Shown here: positions 7,160-13,285 of the stretch, piece by piece
How positions within the stretch are numbered: the stretch's first letter is position 1
Layout: every line of letters starts with the position of its first letter
Source of the DNA: Candidatus Margulisiibacteriota bacterium
GTDB lineage: Bacteria > Margulisbacteria > WOR-1 > O2-12-FULL-45-9
Assembly: GCA_018817195.1 (NCBI GenBank)
Contig: JAHIUL010000049.1
Location: 1-13,481 of the forward strand
Length of the DNA: 13,481 nucleotides
Direction: 5' to 3'
The notes under the pieces: model-generated
What the model was told of the DNA's origin: nothing
Seen by the model: only the letters and a program-made list of their open reading frames with translations
Databases searched by the model: none
Translations under genes and position numbers: made by a program

Positions 7160-8316
7160 AGATCGCGCTTTTTTCCAACTCTTACCTGCCATATCTTAGC
7201 GGCATTACACTATCAATTAAAATCCTGCGCGAAGAATTAGAAAAACTTGGCCACACAGTTTTTATTGTCGGCCCCAAATATCCCGGACACATGGAATATG
7301 ATCCAAAAATATTTCGCCTGCCATCCCTGCCAGCAACTTATCCTGGCTATCGCCTAGTTTTCCCCTGTTCGCCCAGCATCTTTGCAAAGCTAAAAAAAGA
7401 AAAAATTGATTTAATCCATGCCCACCAACCCTTTGGGGTAGGCCAAGCCGCCAGGTTGTTGGCCAGAAGAATGAGAGTTCCAATTGTTTATAGTTTTCAT
7501 ACCCTTTTTTCTCGCTATGTCCACCATACCCCCTGGGCGCCGCAAAGACTGGCCAAAGTGCTGGTAGCCAGATATCTTGCCTATTTCTGCAATCAAGTTG
7601 ACACAGTAATTGTGCCGTCAGAAATGGTGCGGCGATTGCTTGTTTTAAGAAAGGTTAAACAACCGATTAAGGTAATCCCAACCGGCCTGCAGCTGCAAAA
7701 AATCAAAGACAAAGCAGCCGTTGCCGGGCAAAGAGAAATGATCCGCAAAAAACACCAGCTGCCCTCAGATGCAAAAATACTTTTATACTCTGGCCGCCTG
7801 TCAGCGGAAAAAAATGTGCCTTTTTTGCTTGAGGCCTTTCAATCCATTCTGGCTCAAGAAAAAAACACTTATTTTATTCTAGTGGGCGGCGGGCCCAAGG
7901 AAAAGGAGTTCAAAAATATCGCCGGCAAGAACGTTTTCATTGTTGGCCAAAAGCAGCACGAGGAAGTTCTCGATTATTGCCTGGCTGCGGATATTTTTGT
8001 TTACGCTTCAACAACTGAAACCCAGGGGCTGGTTTTAACTGAAGCCAAGGCCTGCGGTTTGCCAGTGGTAGCTGTTTTTGGCGGCGGCATCTCAGACGTT
8101 ATTGAAAGCGGCTTAGATGGATATCTTGTGCCTGGCAATCAGGAAATGTTTGTTGAGCACGTACTGCGTTTATTAAGAGAGAAACAACTTCGCAAAGATA
8201 TGGGCAATAAAGGCAGGGAAGATTCTCATTTGCGCTTTTCTTCAGTTGTGGTTGCAAAGCAGTTTGAAAATGTCTATAATTGCCTCATCGATTCCTCAAA
8301 AAGTGAGGTGTCTTAA
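7156..8316 (+). CDS. Glycosyltransferase family 4 protein
   Basis: This is a 386-residue retaining GT-B transferase. The N-terminal domain has the usual GT4 opening MKIALFSNSYLPYLSGI, with a Gly-containing donor-side loop, then IDLIHAHQPFGVGQAA and VYSFHTLFSRYVHH. The C-terminal nucleotide-sugar domain shows VIPTGL, YSGRLSAEKNVPFLLEAF (with the conserved Arg and Lys), ILVGGGPKEKEF, and TETQGLVLTEAKACGLPVVA, which contains the E-x7-E pair. The style resembles enzymes that glycosylate diacylglycerol or other membrane lipids, but the acceptor cannot be read from sequence. Neighbouring lpxD and a putative outer-membrane protein suggest a role in envelope glycolipid or surface glycan synthesis. 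No membrane segments are evident, so it is likely cytosolic or peripheral. It overlaps lpxD by four bases. Confidence 0.9.
   Translation: MKIALFSNSYLPYLSGITLSIKILREELEKLGHTVFIVGPKYPGHMEYDPKIFRLPSLPATYPGYRLVFPCSPSIFAKLKKEKIDLIHAHQPFGVGQAARLLARRMRVPIVYSFHTLFSRYVHHTPWAPQRLAKVLVARYLAYFCNQVDTVIVPSEMVRRLLVLRKVKQPIKVIPTGLQLQKIKDKAAVAGQREMIRKKHQLPSDAKILLYSGRLSAEKNVPFLLEAFQSILAQEKNTYFILVGGGPKEKEFKNIAGKNVFIVGQKQHEEVLDYCLAADIFVYASTTETQGLVLTEAKACGLPVVAVFGGGISDVIESGLDGYLVPGNQEMFVEHVLRLLREKQLRKDMGNKGREDSHLRFSSVVVAKQFENVYNCLIDSSKSEVS
8305..8310 (+). promoter_or_regulatory. Ribosome binding site fixing the start of the 8318 gene
   Basis: GAGGTG lies seven bases before ATG 8318. The reading frame is open further upstream inside the glycosyltransferase gene (from an ATG at 8246), but that start has no comparable site and would bury the signal peptide behind 24 extra residues. 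Confidence 0.7.
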
Positions 8317-8317
8317 C

Positions 8318-9031
8318 ATGAAAAGAGTTAGTTTATTAACAACCTTAATCATAAGTCTTACCTGCGCAGCGTTTGCTTTTCCGCAGGTTTTCCCTGCCCC
8401 GGCCATTAACGGGCCTAGCGGCGTTGTTAGAATCCCTTCTGCTGACGTTATCCCTTATAAAAATTTCAACATTGGCTCAGATTTTGGCGCCAGCTTCCTG
8501 CAGGGCGCAGCCACCACAGAAACCTCTGTTTTTTATAAAATGAACCTGGGCACTTTTCATGGTGTAGAGCTTGGCATTGTTGGCGGCACAGAAAAAGATA
8601 CCGGCGAGCTGCGCGAGGGCGTGTTTGTTAACATGAAACTGTCTCTTTCAACCGGCGAAGAGCCCAATCCTTTGCTGTTAGCCATTGGCGTTGAGAATCT
8701 CTTTTCATATACACAAACTGATGTTTATATGGTTGCGACAAAGTATTTTGAGCAGGGACCTCGCTTAACCTTTGGGTTTATGGCGGATTTTCCAGAACAA
8801 AAATTTCGCCCCCTGGGCATGGCCGGAGTTGAGATCCCATTAGCGCAGACTTTAATTTTAACCGGTGACATGCTGGCAGGGGAAACCATGTCGCAGTTTA
8901 ATGCCGGCGCAAGGTTTTATTTTTCACCGATCTTCTCGCTTAATATCTCTGCTTTAAATTTGCTTGACAATCAAGAAGCCAAGGATTCCCGGTCTGCCTT
9001 AATTGGTTTCAGTTGGGCTAATCCGTTCTGA
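8318..9031 (+). CDS. Putative small outer-membrane beta-barrel protein, YjbH-like N terminus
   Basis: The product is unrecognised by name. The 237-residue protein starts with a good signal peptide (MKRVSLLTTLIISLTCAAFA, cleavage expected after residue 20). The mature part opens with INGPSGVVRIPSADVIPYKN, which recalls the 'G.SG.I..P.AD..P' opening of YjbH-type exopolysaccharide-linked outer-membrane proteins. The rest alternates short polar and hydrophobic stretches with many Gly, as in beta-barrels, and the last residue is Phe (FSWANPF), the usual outer-membrane insertion signal. No lipobox is visible, because Cys16 lies inside the hydrophobic core. The start was chosen from the ribosome site and signal peptide, one base after the glycosyltransferase stop. 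It may serve in surface glycan export or be a structural barrel; the role is inferred from context only. Confidence 0.65.
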   Translation: MKRVSLLTTLIISLTCAAFAFPQVFPAPAINGPSGVVRIPSADVIPYKNFNIGSDFGASFLQGAATTETSVFYKMNLGTFHGVELGIVGGTEKDTGELREGVFVNMKLSLSTGEEPNPLLLAIGVENLFSYTQTDVYMVATKYFEQGPRLTFGFMADFPEQKFRPLGMAGVEIPLAQTLILTGDMLAGETMSQFNAGARFYFSPIFSLNISALNLLDNQEAKDSRSALIGFSWANPF

Positions 9032-10098
9032 TGGCCGAAGATTTCATTCGAGAAGTAATCAAAAGTATCCCGGAATATATTCCCGGCAAAACACCAACCA
9101 AGCCTGGGATAATCAAATTAGCCTCGAATGAAAATCCCTTTGGCCCCTCTCCTAAAGCTTTAGAAGCAATTGCTAAAGAGAGTTCACGCTTACATGTTTA
9201 TCCTGACCAAAAATCATTGTTGCTGCGCGAAGCATTGGCTAAAAAATTAAGGCTGGCAGATAATAATATTATTGTTGGCAATGGCTCTGATGAAATCATG
9301 CAGCTGGCTGCGGCCACTTTTTTGCGGCCAGGCGAAGAAGTAATTATTCCGGAAAACACTTTTAGTTTATATAATTTTTTTGCCAAGATTTTTGACGGCC
9401 AGCCAAAGTTTGTGCCTTTAAAAAACAACGAGCAGGACCTGGACGCGATAGCCGCAGCAATTACGCCGAAAACAAAGATGATTTTCCTGTGCAGCCCGCA
9501 TAACCCAACAGGAACATATATTAAGAGCAAGGCGCTGGAAGACTTCTTAAAAAAAGTGCCGGACAAAATTCTTCTAATTATTGACGAGGCTTACGTGGAA
9601 TTTGTCGAAGCCAAAGATTTTCCAGACACAATAAAATATGTGCGCAAAGGTAAAAACATTTTAGTCTTGCGAACATTTTCTAAGTATTACGGCCTAGCTG
9701 GTTTGCGGGTTGGCTATGGCGTTAGCGCAAAAGATATCGTCGGGTATATGTTCCGTGCTAAACCGCCGTTTAATGTTAATCGACTTGCCCAGGCTGGAGC
9801 AAAAGCTGCCCTGGGCGATAAAGATTTCTTGAAAAAAACTTATGCCACAAACGTTGAAGGCAAAAAATATCTTTGTGTTGCGTTGGATAAGGTGGGTTTG
9901 GAATACAAAAAGACCGAATCAAACTTCATTTTCATCAATGTTAAACGATCTGCTGATGATTTATTCCTTCAAATGATGAAGCAAGGAGTAATTATCCGGC
10001 CGCTAACTTCTTTTGGCCTGCCCGATGCCATCCGCGTTTCAATCGGCACACAAGAGCAGAACGAAAAGTTTGTTGCTGTTTTATCCAGCTTGCTTTAG
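9031..10098 (+). CDS. hisC: Histidinol-phosphate aminotransferase
   Basis: This PLP-dependent class I/II aminotransferase converts imidazole-acetol phosphate to histidinol phosphate with glutamate in histidine synthesis. Paralogues can act on aromatic or other amino acids. The 355-residue protein opens with IKLASNENPFGPSP, then shows VGNGSDEIMQLAAATFL, CSPHNPTGT, IDEAYVEF, the PLP-lysine segment RTFSKYYGLAGLRVGYG (Lys218), PFNVNRLAQ, and IRVSIGTQEQNEKF with the carboxylate-binding Arg. Length is typical. The start shares one base with the previous stop (TGATG) and has no ribosome site of its own, so it probably relies on coupling. No other his gene is nearby, so the exact substrate is less certain than the family. 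Confidence 0.9.
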   Translation: MAEDFIREVIKSIPEYIPGKTPTKPGIIKLASNENPFGPSPKALEAIAKESSRLHVYPDQKSLLLREALAKKLRLADNNIIVGNGSDEIMQLAAATFLRPGEEVIIPENTFSLYNFFAKIFDGQPKFVPLKNNEQDLDAIAAAITPKTKMIFLCSPHNPTGTYIKSKALEDFLKKVPDKILLIIDEAYVEFVEAKDFPDTIKYVRKGKNILVLRTFSKYYGLAGLRVGYGVSAKDIVGYMFRAKPPFNVNRLAQAGAKAALGDKDFLKKTYATNVEGKKYLCVALDKVGLEYKKTESNFIFINVKRSADDLFLQMMKQGVIIRPLTSFGLPDAIRVSIGTQEQNEKFVAVLSSLL

Positions 10099-10130
10099 CC
10101 TTGTTTTAATTCCACAAGATGTCAGGCTTC

Positions 10131-10158
10131 TTGCAGAAAAATATAAAACATATATAAT
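10131..10158 (+). promoter_or_regulatory. Promoter of the glycine cleavage cluster, predicted leaderless for gcvT
   Basis: A perfect TATAAT (10153-10158) lies 16 bases after a weak TTGCAG (10131-10136, 3 of 6 to consensus). Only six bases separate the -10 box from the gcvT ATG at 10165, so transcription would begin at or next to the start codon. No ribosome site is present, matching a leaderless message. The whole gap 10099-10164 is AT-rich, and I see no glycine riboswitch or convincing terminator in it. Confidence 0.6.
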
Positions 10159-10164
10159 AAAGCT

Positions 10165-11229
10165 ATGCTAAAAAAGACTCCGCTTTATGAGCAACATATA
10201 AAACTTGGCGCTAAAATGGTGCCGTTTGCCGGCTGGGAAATGCCGGTTTCCTACAAGAGCATTATTGAGGAACACAATGCCGTAAGATCCGCTGCCGGCA
10301 TTTTTGACATTGGCCACATGGGCCTAATAAAGATCGAAGGAGAAGATTCCTTGACCCTAATTCAGAAGACAACCACCAATGATGCTTCAAAGCTTAAATG
10401 GTTCGAAGGCCAATATTCGATTATGTGCAACGAATCCGGGGGGGCAATCGACGATGTGTTTGTTTACTGTCTGCCGGCATTCCATTTAATTATTTGCAAC
10501 GCCAGCAATGCTGATAAAGTTTTGTCATGGCTAAAAAAACAAGCAAAAGCCTTTAAACAAGCCGGCGTTGGCGTATACGAAAATTACAGCCTGCTGGCTG
10601 TACAGGGGACCGAAGCAGAAAAAGTTGTCAGCAAGGCCTTAAATGTTTCTTTGGCAGAATTAAAACATAACCACTGCCTTTGCTGGCGCGATATTATTAT
10701 TTCAAGAACAGGCTATACCGGGGAAGACGGGTTTGAGCTGGTTGTTGCCAAAACAGAGATTGAAAAAATTTGGCAGGCCTTTATTAAAGAAGGCGTCCAG
10801 CCCTGCGGTTTAGGCGCGCGCGATACCCTGCGGCTTGAGGCTGGTTATCCGCTTTACGGTCATGAGTATGATGATGACACAACGCCTTTAGAAGCGGGCT
10901 ATGGCTGGGCGGTTAAATTAGACAAAAATGATTTTATTGGTAAGGCCGGCCTGGTTAAAGAAAAACAGACTGGCTTAAAAAAGAAATTAGTTGGGGTTGA
11001 GCCTGAAGGTCGCATGATTCCGAGGGCAGGCGATGTTGTTTTTGATGAACAAGGCAAAAAATCAATTGGCAAAATCACCAGTGGAACTTTTTCTCCAACC
11101 CTTAAAATTCCAATAGCCCTGGCCTACCTCGAGACAAACCAGGCAAAAGAAGGAGACTCGCTCCAAATTGGTATTCGCGGCAAAAAAGCCGCGGCCAAAG
11201 TAGTTGCCAAAGCTTTTTATAAGCGATAA
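10165..11229 (+). CDS. gcvT: Glycine cleavage system T protein (aminomethyltransferase)
   Basis: GcvT takes the aminomethyl group from lipoyl-GcvH, releases ammonia and passes the methylene to tetrahydrofolate. The 354-residue protein has the usual length. Visible family marks are KMVPFAGWEMPVSY near the N terminus, RSAAGIFDIGHMG, GGAIDDVFVY with the catalytic Asp (Asp96, expected equivalent of E. coli Asp101), SRTGYTGEDGFEL, GLGARDTLRLEAGYPLYGHE (folate-pocket Arg and Glu), and PLEAGYGWAVKLDK. The C-terminal barrel ends with GKITSGTFSPTLKIPIALAYL. It begins the gcv cluster behind its own promoter. The first ATG after the -10 box is the start and fits the family N terminus exactly (LKKTPLYEQHIKLGAKMV). 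Confidence 0.96.
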   Translation: MLKKTPLYEQHIKLGAKMVPFAGWEMPVSYKSIIEEHNAVRSAAGIFDIGHMGLIKIEGEDSLTLIQKTTTNDASKLKWFEGQYSIMCNESGGAIDDVFVYCLPAFHLIICNASNADKVLSWLKKQAKAFKQAGVGVYENYSLLAVQGTEAEKVVSKALNVSLAELKHNHCLCWRDIIISRTGYTGEDGFELVVAKTEIEKIWQAFIKEGVQPCGLGARDTLRLEAGYPLYGHEYDDDTTPLEAGYGWAVKLDKNDFIGKAGLVKEKQTGLKKKLVGVEPEGRMIPRAGDVVFDEQGKKSIGKITSGTFSPTLKIPIALAYLETNQAKEGDSLQIGIRGKKAAAKVVAKAFYKR

Positions 11230-11253
11230 AATAGACTTACTAACTCAAATGAC

Positions 11254-11260
11254 AGGGGGT
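11254..11260 (+). promoter_or_regulatory. Ribosome binding site of the 11265 gene
   Basis: AGGGGGT lies four bases before ATG 11265. This is a credible, G-rich site that supports real translation of the small membrane protein between gcvT and gcvH. Confidence 0.65.
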
Positions 11261-11264
11261 AAAA

Positions 11265-11588
11265 ATGACACTAAGCAATCTTGATCTCAAGCGTATATAT
11301 TATTATGTAATCTGTACGATTGCTTTCTTTGTCCTGATGTGGGGCACAATTGATTTGGCCAGTTCATCTGTGGGATTATTTAATATCAGGAAGGCGGATG
11401 CTTCGCTTTCGGTCTCAAGCGTTGATTCTCCCCTGATGCCAGAAAAAGGCGAACAGTTTTTTGATGTTTATTACCAGAAAAAAATGCTCTACGACCGCTT
11501 TTGGGACAGCCTGGCCAGGATATTAATTTCCGGCCTGGTTTTTGCCTATTGCCGCTACACTGTAGGGAAAATGGAGGAAACAGCATGA
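11265..11588 (+). CDS. Small two-helix membrane protein of unknown function within the gcv cluster
   Basis: I do not recognise this 107-residue protein. It has a hydrophobic segment at about residues 10-37 (IYYYVICTIAFFVLMW and onward) and a second at about 84-99 (LARILISGLVFAYC), separated by a polar loop of some 45 residues. Both ends are short and charged, so a two-pass inner-membrane topology is likely. It has a good ribosome site (AGGGGGT) and its stop overlaps the gcvH start as ATGA. The reading frame fills the gap between gcvT and gcvH exactly, all of which argues for a real gene. Its place inside a glycine-cleavage operon invites a role in transport, anchoring or sensing, but nothing in the sequence proves one. 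Confidence 0.75.
   Translation: MTLSNLDLKRIYYYVICTIAFFVLMWGTIDLASSSVGLFNIRKADASLSVSSVDSPLMPEKGEQFFDVYYQKKMLYDRFWDSLARILISGLVFAYCRYTVGKMEETA
11573..11578 (+). promoter_or_regulatory. Ribosome binding site fixing the gcvH start
   Basis: GGAGGA lies six bases before ATG 11585. The frame is open upstream to an ATG at 11501, but those 28 extra codons are a shadow of the preceding gene and do not resemble GcvH. Confidence 0.85.
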
Positions 11589-11974
11589 CCGACCAACTTC
11601 CAAATAATGTCAAATACAGCAAGGACCACGAATGGGCCAAGGTTGAAGGGAAAACCGCAACAGTTGGCATCAGCTTTTTTGCCCAGGACCAGTTAGGTGA
11701 TATTGTTTATGTTGAACTGCCTGCTGTAGGCAAAGAGCTAAAGGCCGGCGAAGAATTTGGCGTGGTTGAATCTGTTAAATCAGTTTCTTCCCTTCTGGCG
11801 CCTGTTTCCGGCAAGGTTGTTGCGATTAATGAAGAACTGAACAACACCGCGCAACTGGTTAACCAGGACCCTTATGGCAAGGGCTGGATAATTAAAATAG
11901 AAATGTCTGCGCCTGACGAAGCCAACGCTTTGTTGTCTGATGAGGATTACAAAAGCCTGCTTGAGACAAAATAA
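11585..11974 (+). CDS. gcvH: Glycine cleavage system H protein
   Basis: GcvH is the lipoylated carrier that shuttles the aminomethyl intermediate between the P, T and L proteins. From ATG 11585 it is 129 residues, the normal size. It opens with YSKDHEWAKVEG, continues with VGISFFAQDQLGDIVYVELP, and has the lipoylation hairpin VVESVKSVSSLLAPVSG with Lys65 as the expected lipoyl site, then NEELNNTAQLVNQDPYGKGWIIKI. The start is set by GGAGGA six bases upstream and by the family N terminus. It overlaps the preceding membrane-protein gene by four bases (ATGA), and its stop directly abuts gcvPA with no spacer, so the three are very likely co-translated. No lipoate ligase or synthase gene is in the window. 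Confidence 0.96.
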   Translation: MTDQLPNNVKYSKDHEWAKVEGKTATVGISFFAQDQLGDIVYVELPAVGKELKAGEEFGVVESVKSVSSLLAPVSGKVVAINEELNNTAQLVNQDPYGKGWIIKIEMSAPDEANALLSDEDYKSLLETK

Positions 11975-13240
11975 ATGAGCTACGTGCCCAATTCCACACA
12001 AGATAAAGCGGAAATGCTTGCCGCACTAGGAAACAAGTCTTCAGAAGAACTGTTTGCTAATATACCAGCCAAGGTCCGCCTGAAAAAGCAGCCCGAGCTG
12101 CCGGCTCCCCTTTCTGAGCCAGAATTACTTGAGGAGCTTAAGTCCCAAAGCGGTAAAAACAGGGCCTTTAACTTTTTAGGCGCTGGCAGCTATAAGCATT
12201 TTATTCCCAGCGCAGTTAAACACATCGTTTCGCGCTCAGAATTCTACACAGCCTATACGCCATATCAAGCAGAAGCCAGCCAGGGCACGCTACAAGCCAT
12301 TTACGAGTACCAAACCATGCTCTGCAGCCTAACCGGCATGGATGTAGCCAATGCGTCGATGTATGACGGCGCAACCGCCTTGACCGAAGCTGCTTTTCTG
12401 GCCTGCCGCGCCACGAAAAGAAAAGAAATCCTTGTTTCAAGCGCTGTGCATCCAGAATATCGCAATGTGCTAAAAACCTATGCCAAAGCCGCTGGGTTTA
12501 TTGTTAAAGAATTCTCTTTTGATAAAAACACAGGGCAAACCATTCTGCCCCAATCGCTAACAGCCAACAGCTCTTGCCTAATTTTAGCTCAGCCCAATTT
12601 CTTTGGCTGCCTTGAAGATATTTCTGGGGTCGCAGAAAAAGTTCATGCCAACGGCTCTTTGTTTATAGTCAGCATTGATCCAATTTCATTGGGGCTTCTT
12701 AAGGCGCCGGGAGACTATGGCGCAGATATCGTGACAGGCGAAGGACAAACTCTTGGCAATCCGGTTTCCTTTGGCGGGCCCGGGCTTGGTATTTTTGCAG
12801 CTAAAAAGGCTTTGATAAGACAGGTTCCAGGAAGAATAGTTGGCCAAACAATTGACGTGGATGGAAAGAGAGGCTTTTGCTTAACGCTTCAAGCCAGGGA
12901 ACAGCACATTCGCCGGGAACGCGCTTTTTCAAACATTTGCAGCAACGAAGCCCTGGCTGCACTTGCCGCCACTGCCTATCTTTCTCTCATGGGCAAGCAA
13001 GGTTTGCGAAAAGTCGCTGAGCTTTGTTTGCAAAAGACCGCTTATGCAAAAAAACTGCTTGGTTCTTCTGTGCTCTTCGCAAACACTCCTGCCTTTAAAG
13101 AAATAGTTATCAAAACAGACAAGAATATCGGTTTTGACCTCTCGGCCGCCTACCCGGAACTTGCCGGCCACCGACTAGTCTTTATAAATGAGCTTGTTAA
13201 AAATGCGGCGCTGGCCAAACTAGCGCAATCGCTTGCTTGA
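11975..13240 (+). CDS. gcvPA: Glycine dehydrogenase (decarboxylating) subunit 1, GcvPA
   Basis: This is the N-terminal half of a split P protein. With GcvPB it decarboxylates glycine and loads the aminomethyl group onto GcvH. The 421-residue protein shows YVPNSTQDKAEMLAALG, FLGAGSYKHFIPSAV, FYTAYTPYQAEASQGTLQ, YEYQTMLCSLTGMDVANASMYDGATA, GEGQTLGNPVSFGGPGLGIF, PGRIVGQTIDVDGKRGFCLTLQAREQHIRRE and SNICSNEALAAL, all family hallmarks. It is somewhat shorter than the roughly 440-450 residues usual in the family. The missing residues appear to lie between FKEIVIK and GFDLSAAYPELAGH, where a helix-loop is reduced. The PLP-bearing subunit GcvPB would be expected next but does not follow here. Confidence 0.95.
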   Translation: MSYVPNSTQDKAEMLAALGNKSSEELFANIPAKVRLKKQPELPAPLSEPELLEELKSQSGKNRAFNFLGAGSYKHFIPSAVKHIVSRSEFYTAYTPYQAEASQGTLQAIYEYQTMLCSLTGMDVANASMYDGATALTEAAFLACRATKRKEILVSSAVHPEYRNVLKTYAKAAGFIVKEFSFDKNTGQTILPQSLTANSSCLILAQPNFFGCLEDISGVAEKVHANGSLFIVSIDPISLGLLKAPGDYGADIVTGEGQTLGNPVSFGGPGLGIFAAKKALIRQVPGRIVGQTIDVDGKRGFCLTLQAREQHIRRERAFSNICSNEALAALAATAYLSLMGKQGLRKVAELCLQKTAYAKKLLGSSVLFANTPAFKEIVIKTDKNIGFDLSAAYPELAGHRLVFINELVKNAALAKLAQSLA

Positions 13241-13262
13241 GACCCCCTGAAAGCGTTATAAT
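13233..13262 (+). promoter_or_regulatory. Promoter of the last gene
   Basis: A perfect TATAAT (13257-13262) lies 18 bases after TTGCTT (13233-13238, 3 of 6 to TTGACA). Start of transcription is expected near 13269, giving a leader of about 17 bases that retains AGGAGG (13274-13279), six bases before ATG 13286. The -35 box is weak and overlaps the end of gcvPA, so the call rests mainly on the -10 box and spacing. Confidence 0.55.
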
Positions 13263-13282
13263 ATAAGCAAGACAGGAGGTCT
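13240..13282 (+). promoter_or_regulatory. Inverted repeat able to mask the downstream ribosome site
   Basis: GACCCCCTG (13241-13249) can pair with CAGGAGGTC (13273-13281) with one mismatch (C13245 opposite A13277); A13240 and T13282 can extend the stem. The right arm contains the AGGAGG ribosome site, and the 23-base loop contains the -10 box. A transcript reading through from gcvPA would carry both arms and could hide the site. One initiated at the local promoter would lack the left arm. There is no U-run after it, so it does not look like an intrinsic terminator. Confidence 0.5.
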
Positions 13283-13285
13283 AAT

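Noticed and set aside
8246..8317. Upstream start giving 24 more residues to the putative outer-membrane protein
   Set aside because: It would place the signal peptide internally, overlaps the glycosyltransferase gene, and lacks a ribosome site; ATG 8318 has GAGGTG seven bases before it.
10115..10133. Short inverted repeat CAAGA...TCTTG after hisC, considered as a terminator
   Set aside because: Only five pairs with a nine-base loop and no T-run on the plus strand; too weak to call.
10099..10164. Search for a glycine riboswitch ahead of the gcv cluster
   Set aside because: The gap is 66 bases, AT-rich, and most of it is needed for the promoter; there is no room or recognisable core for a glycine aptamer.
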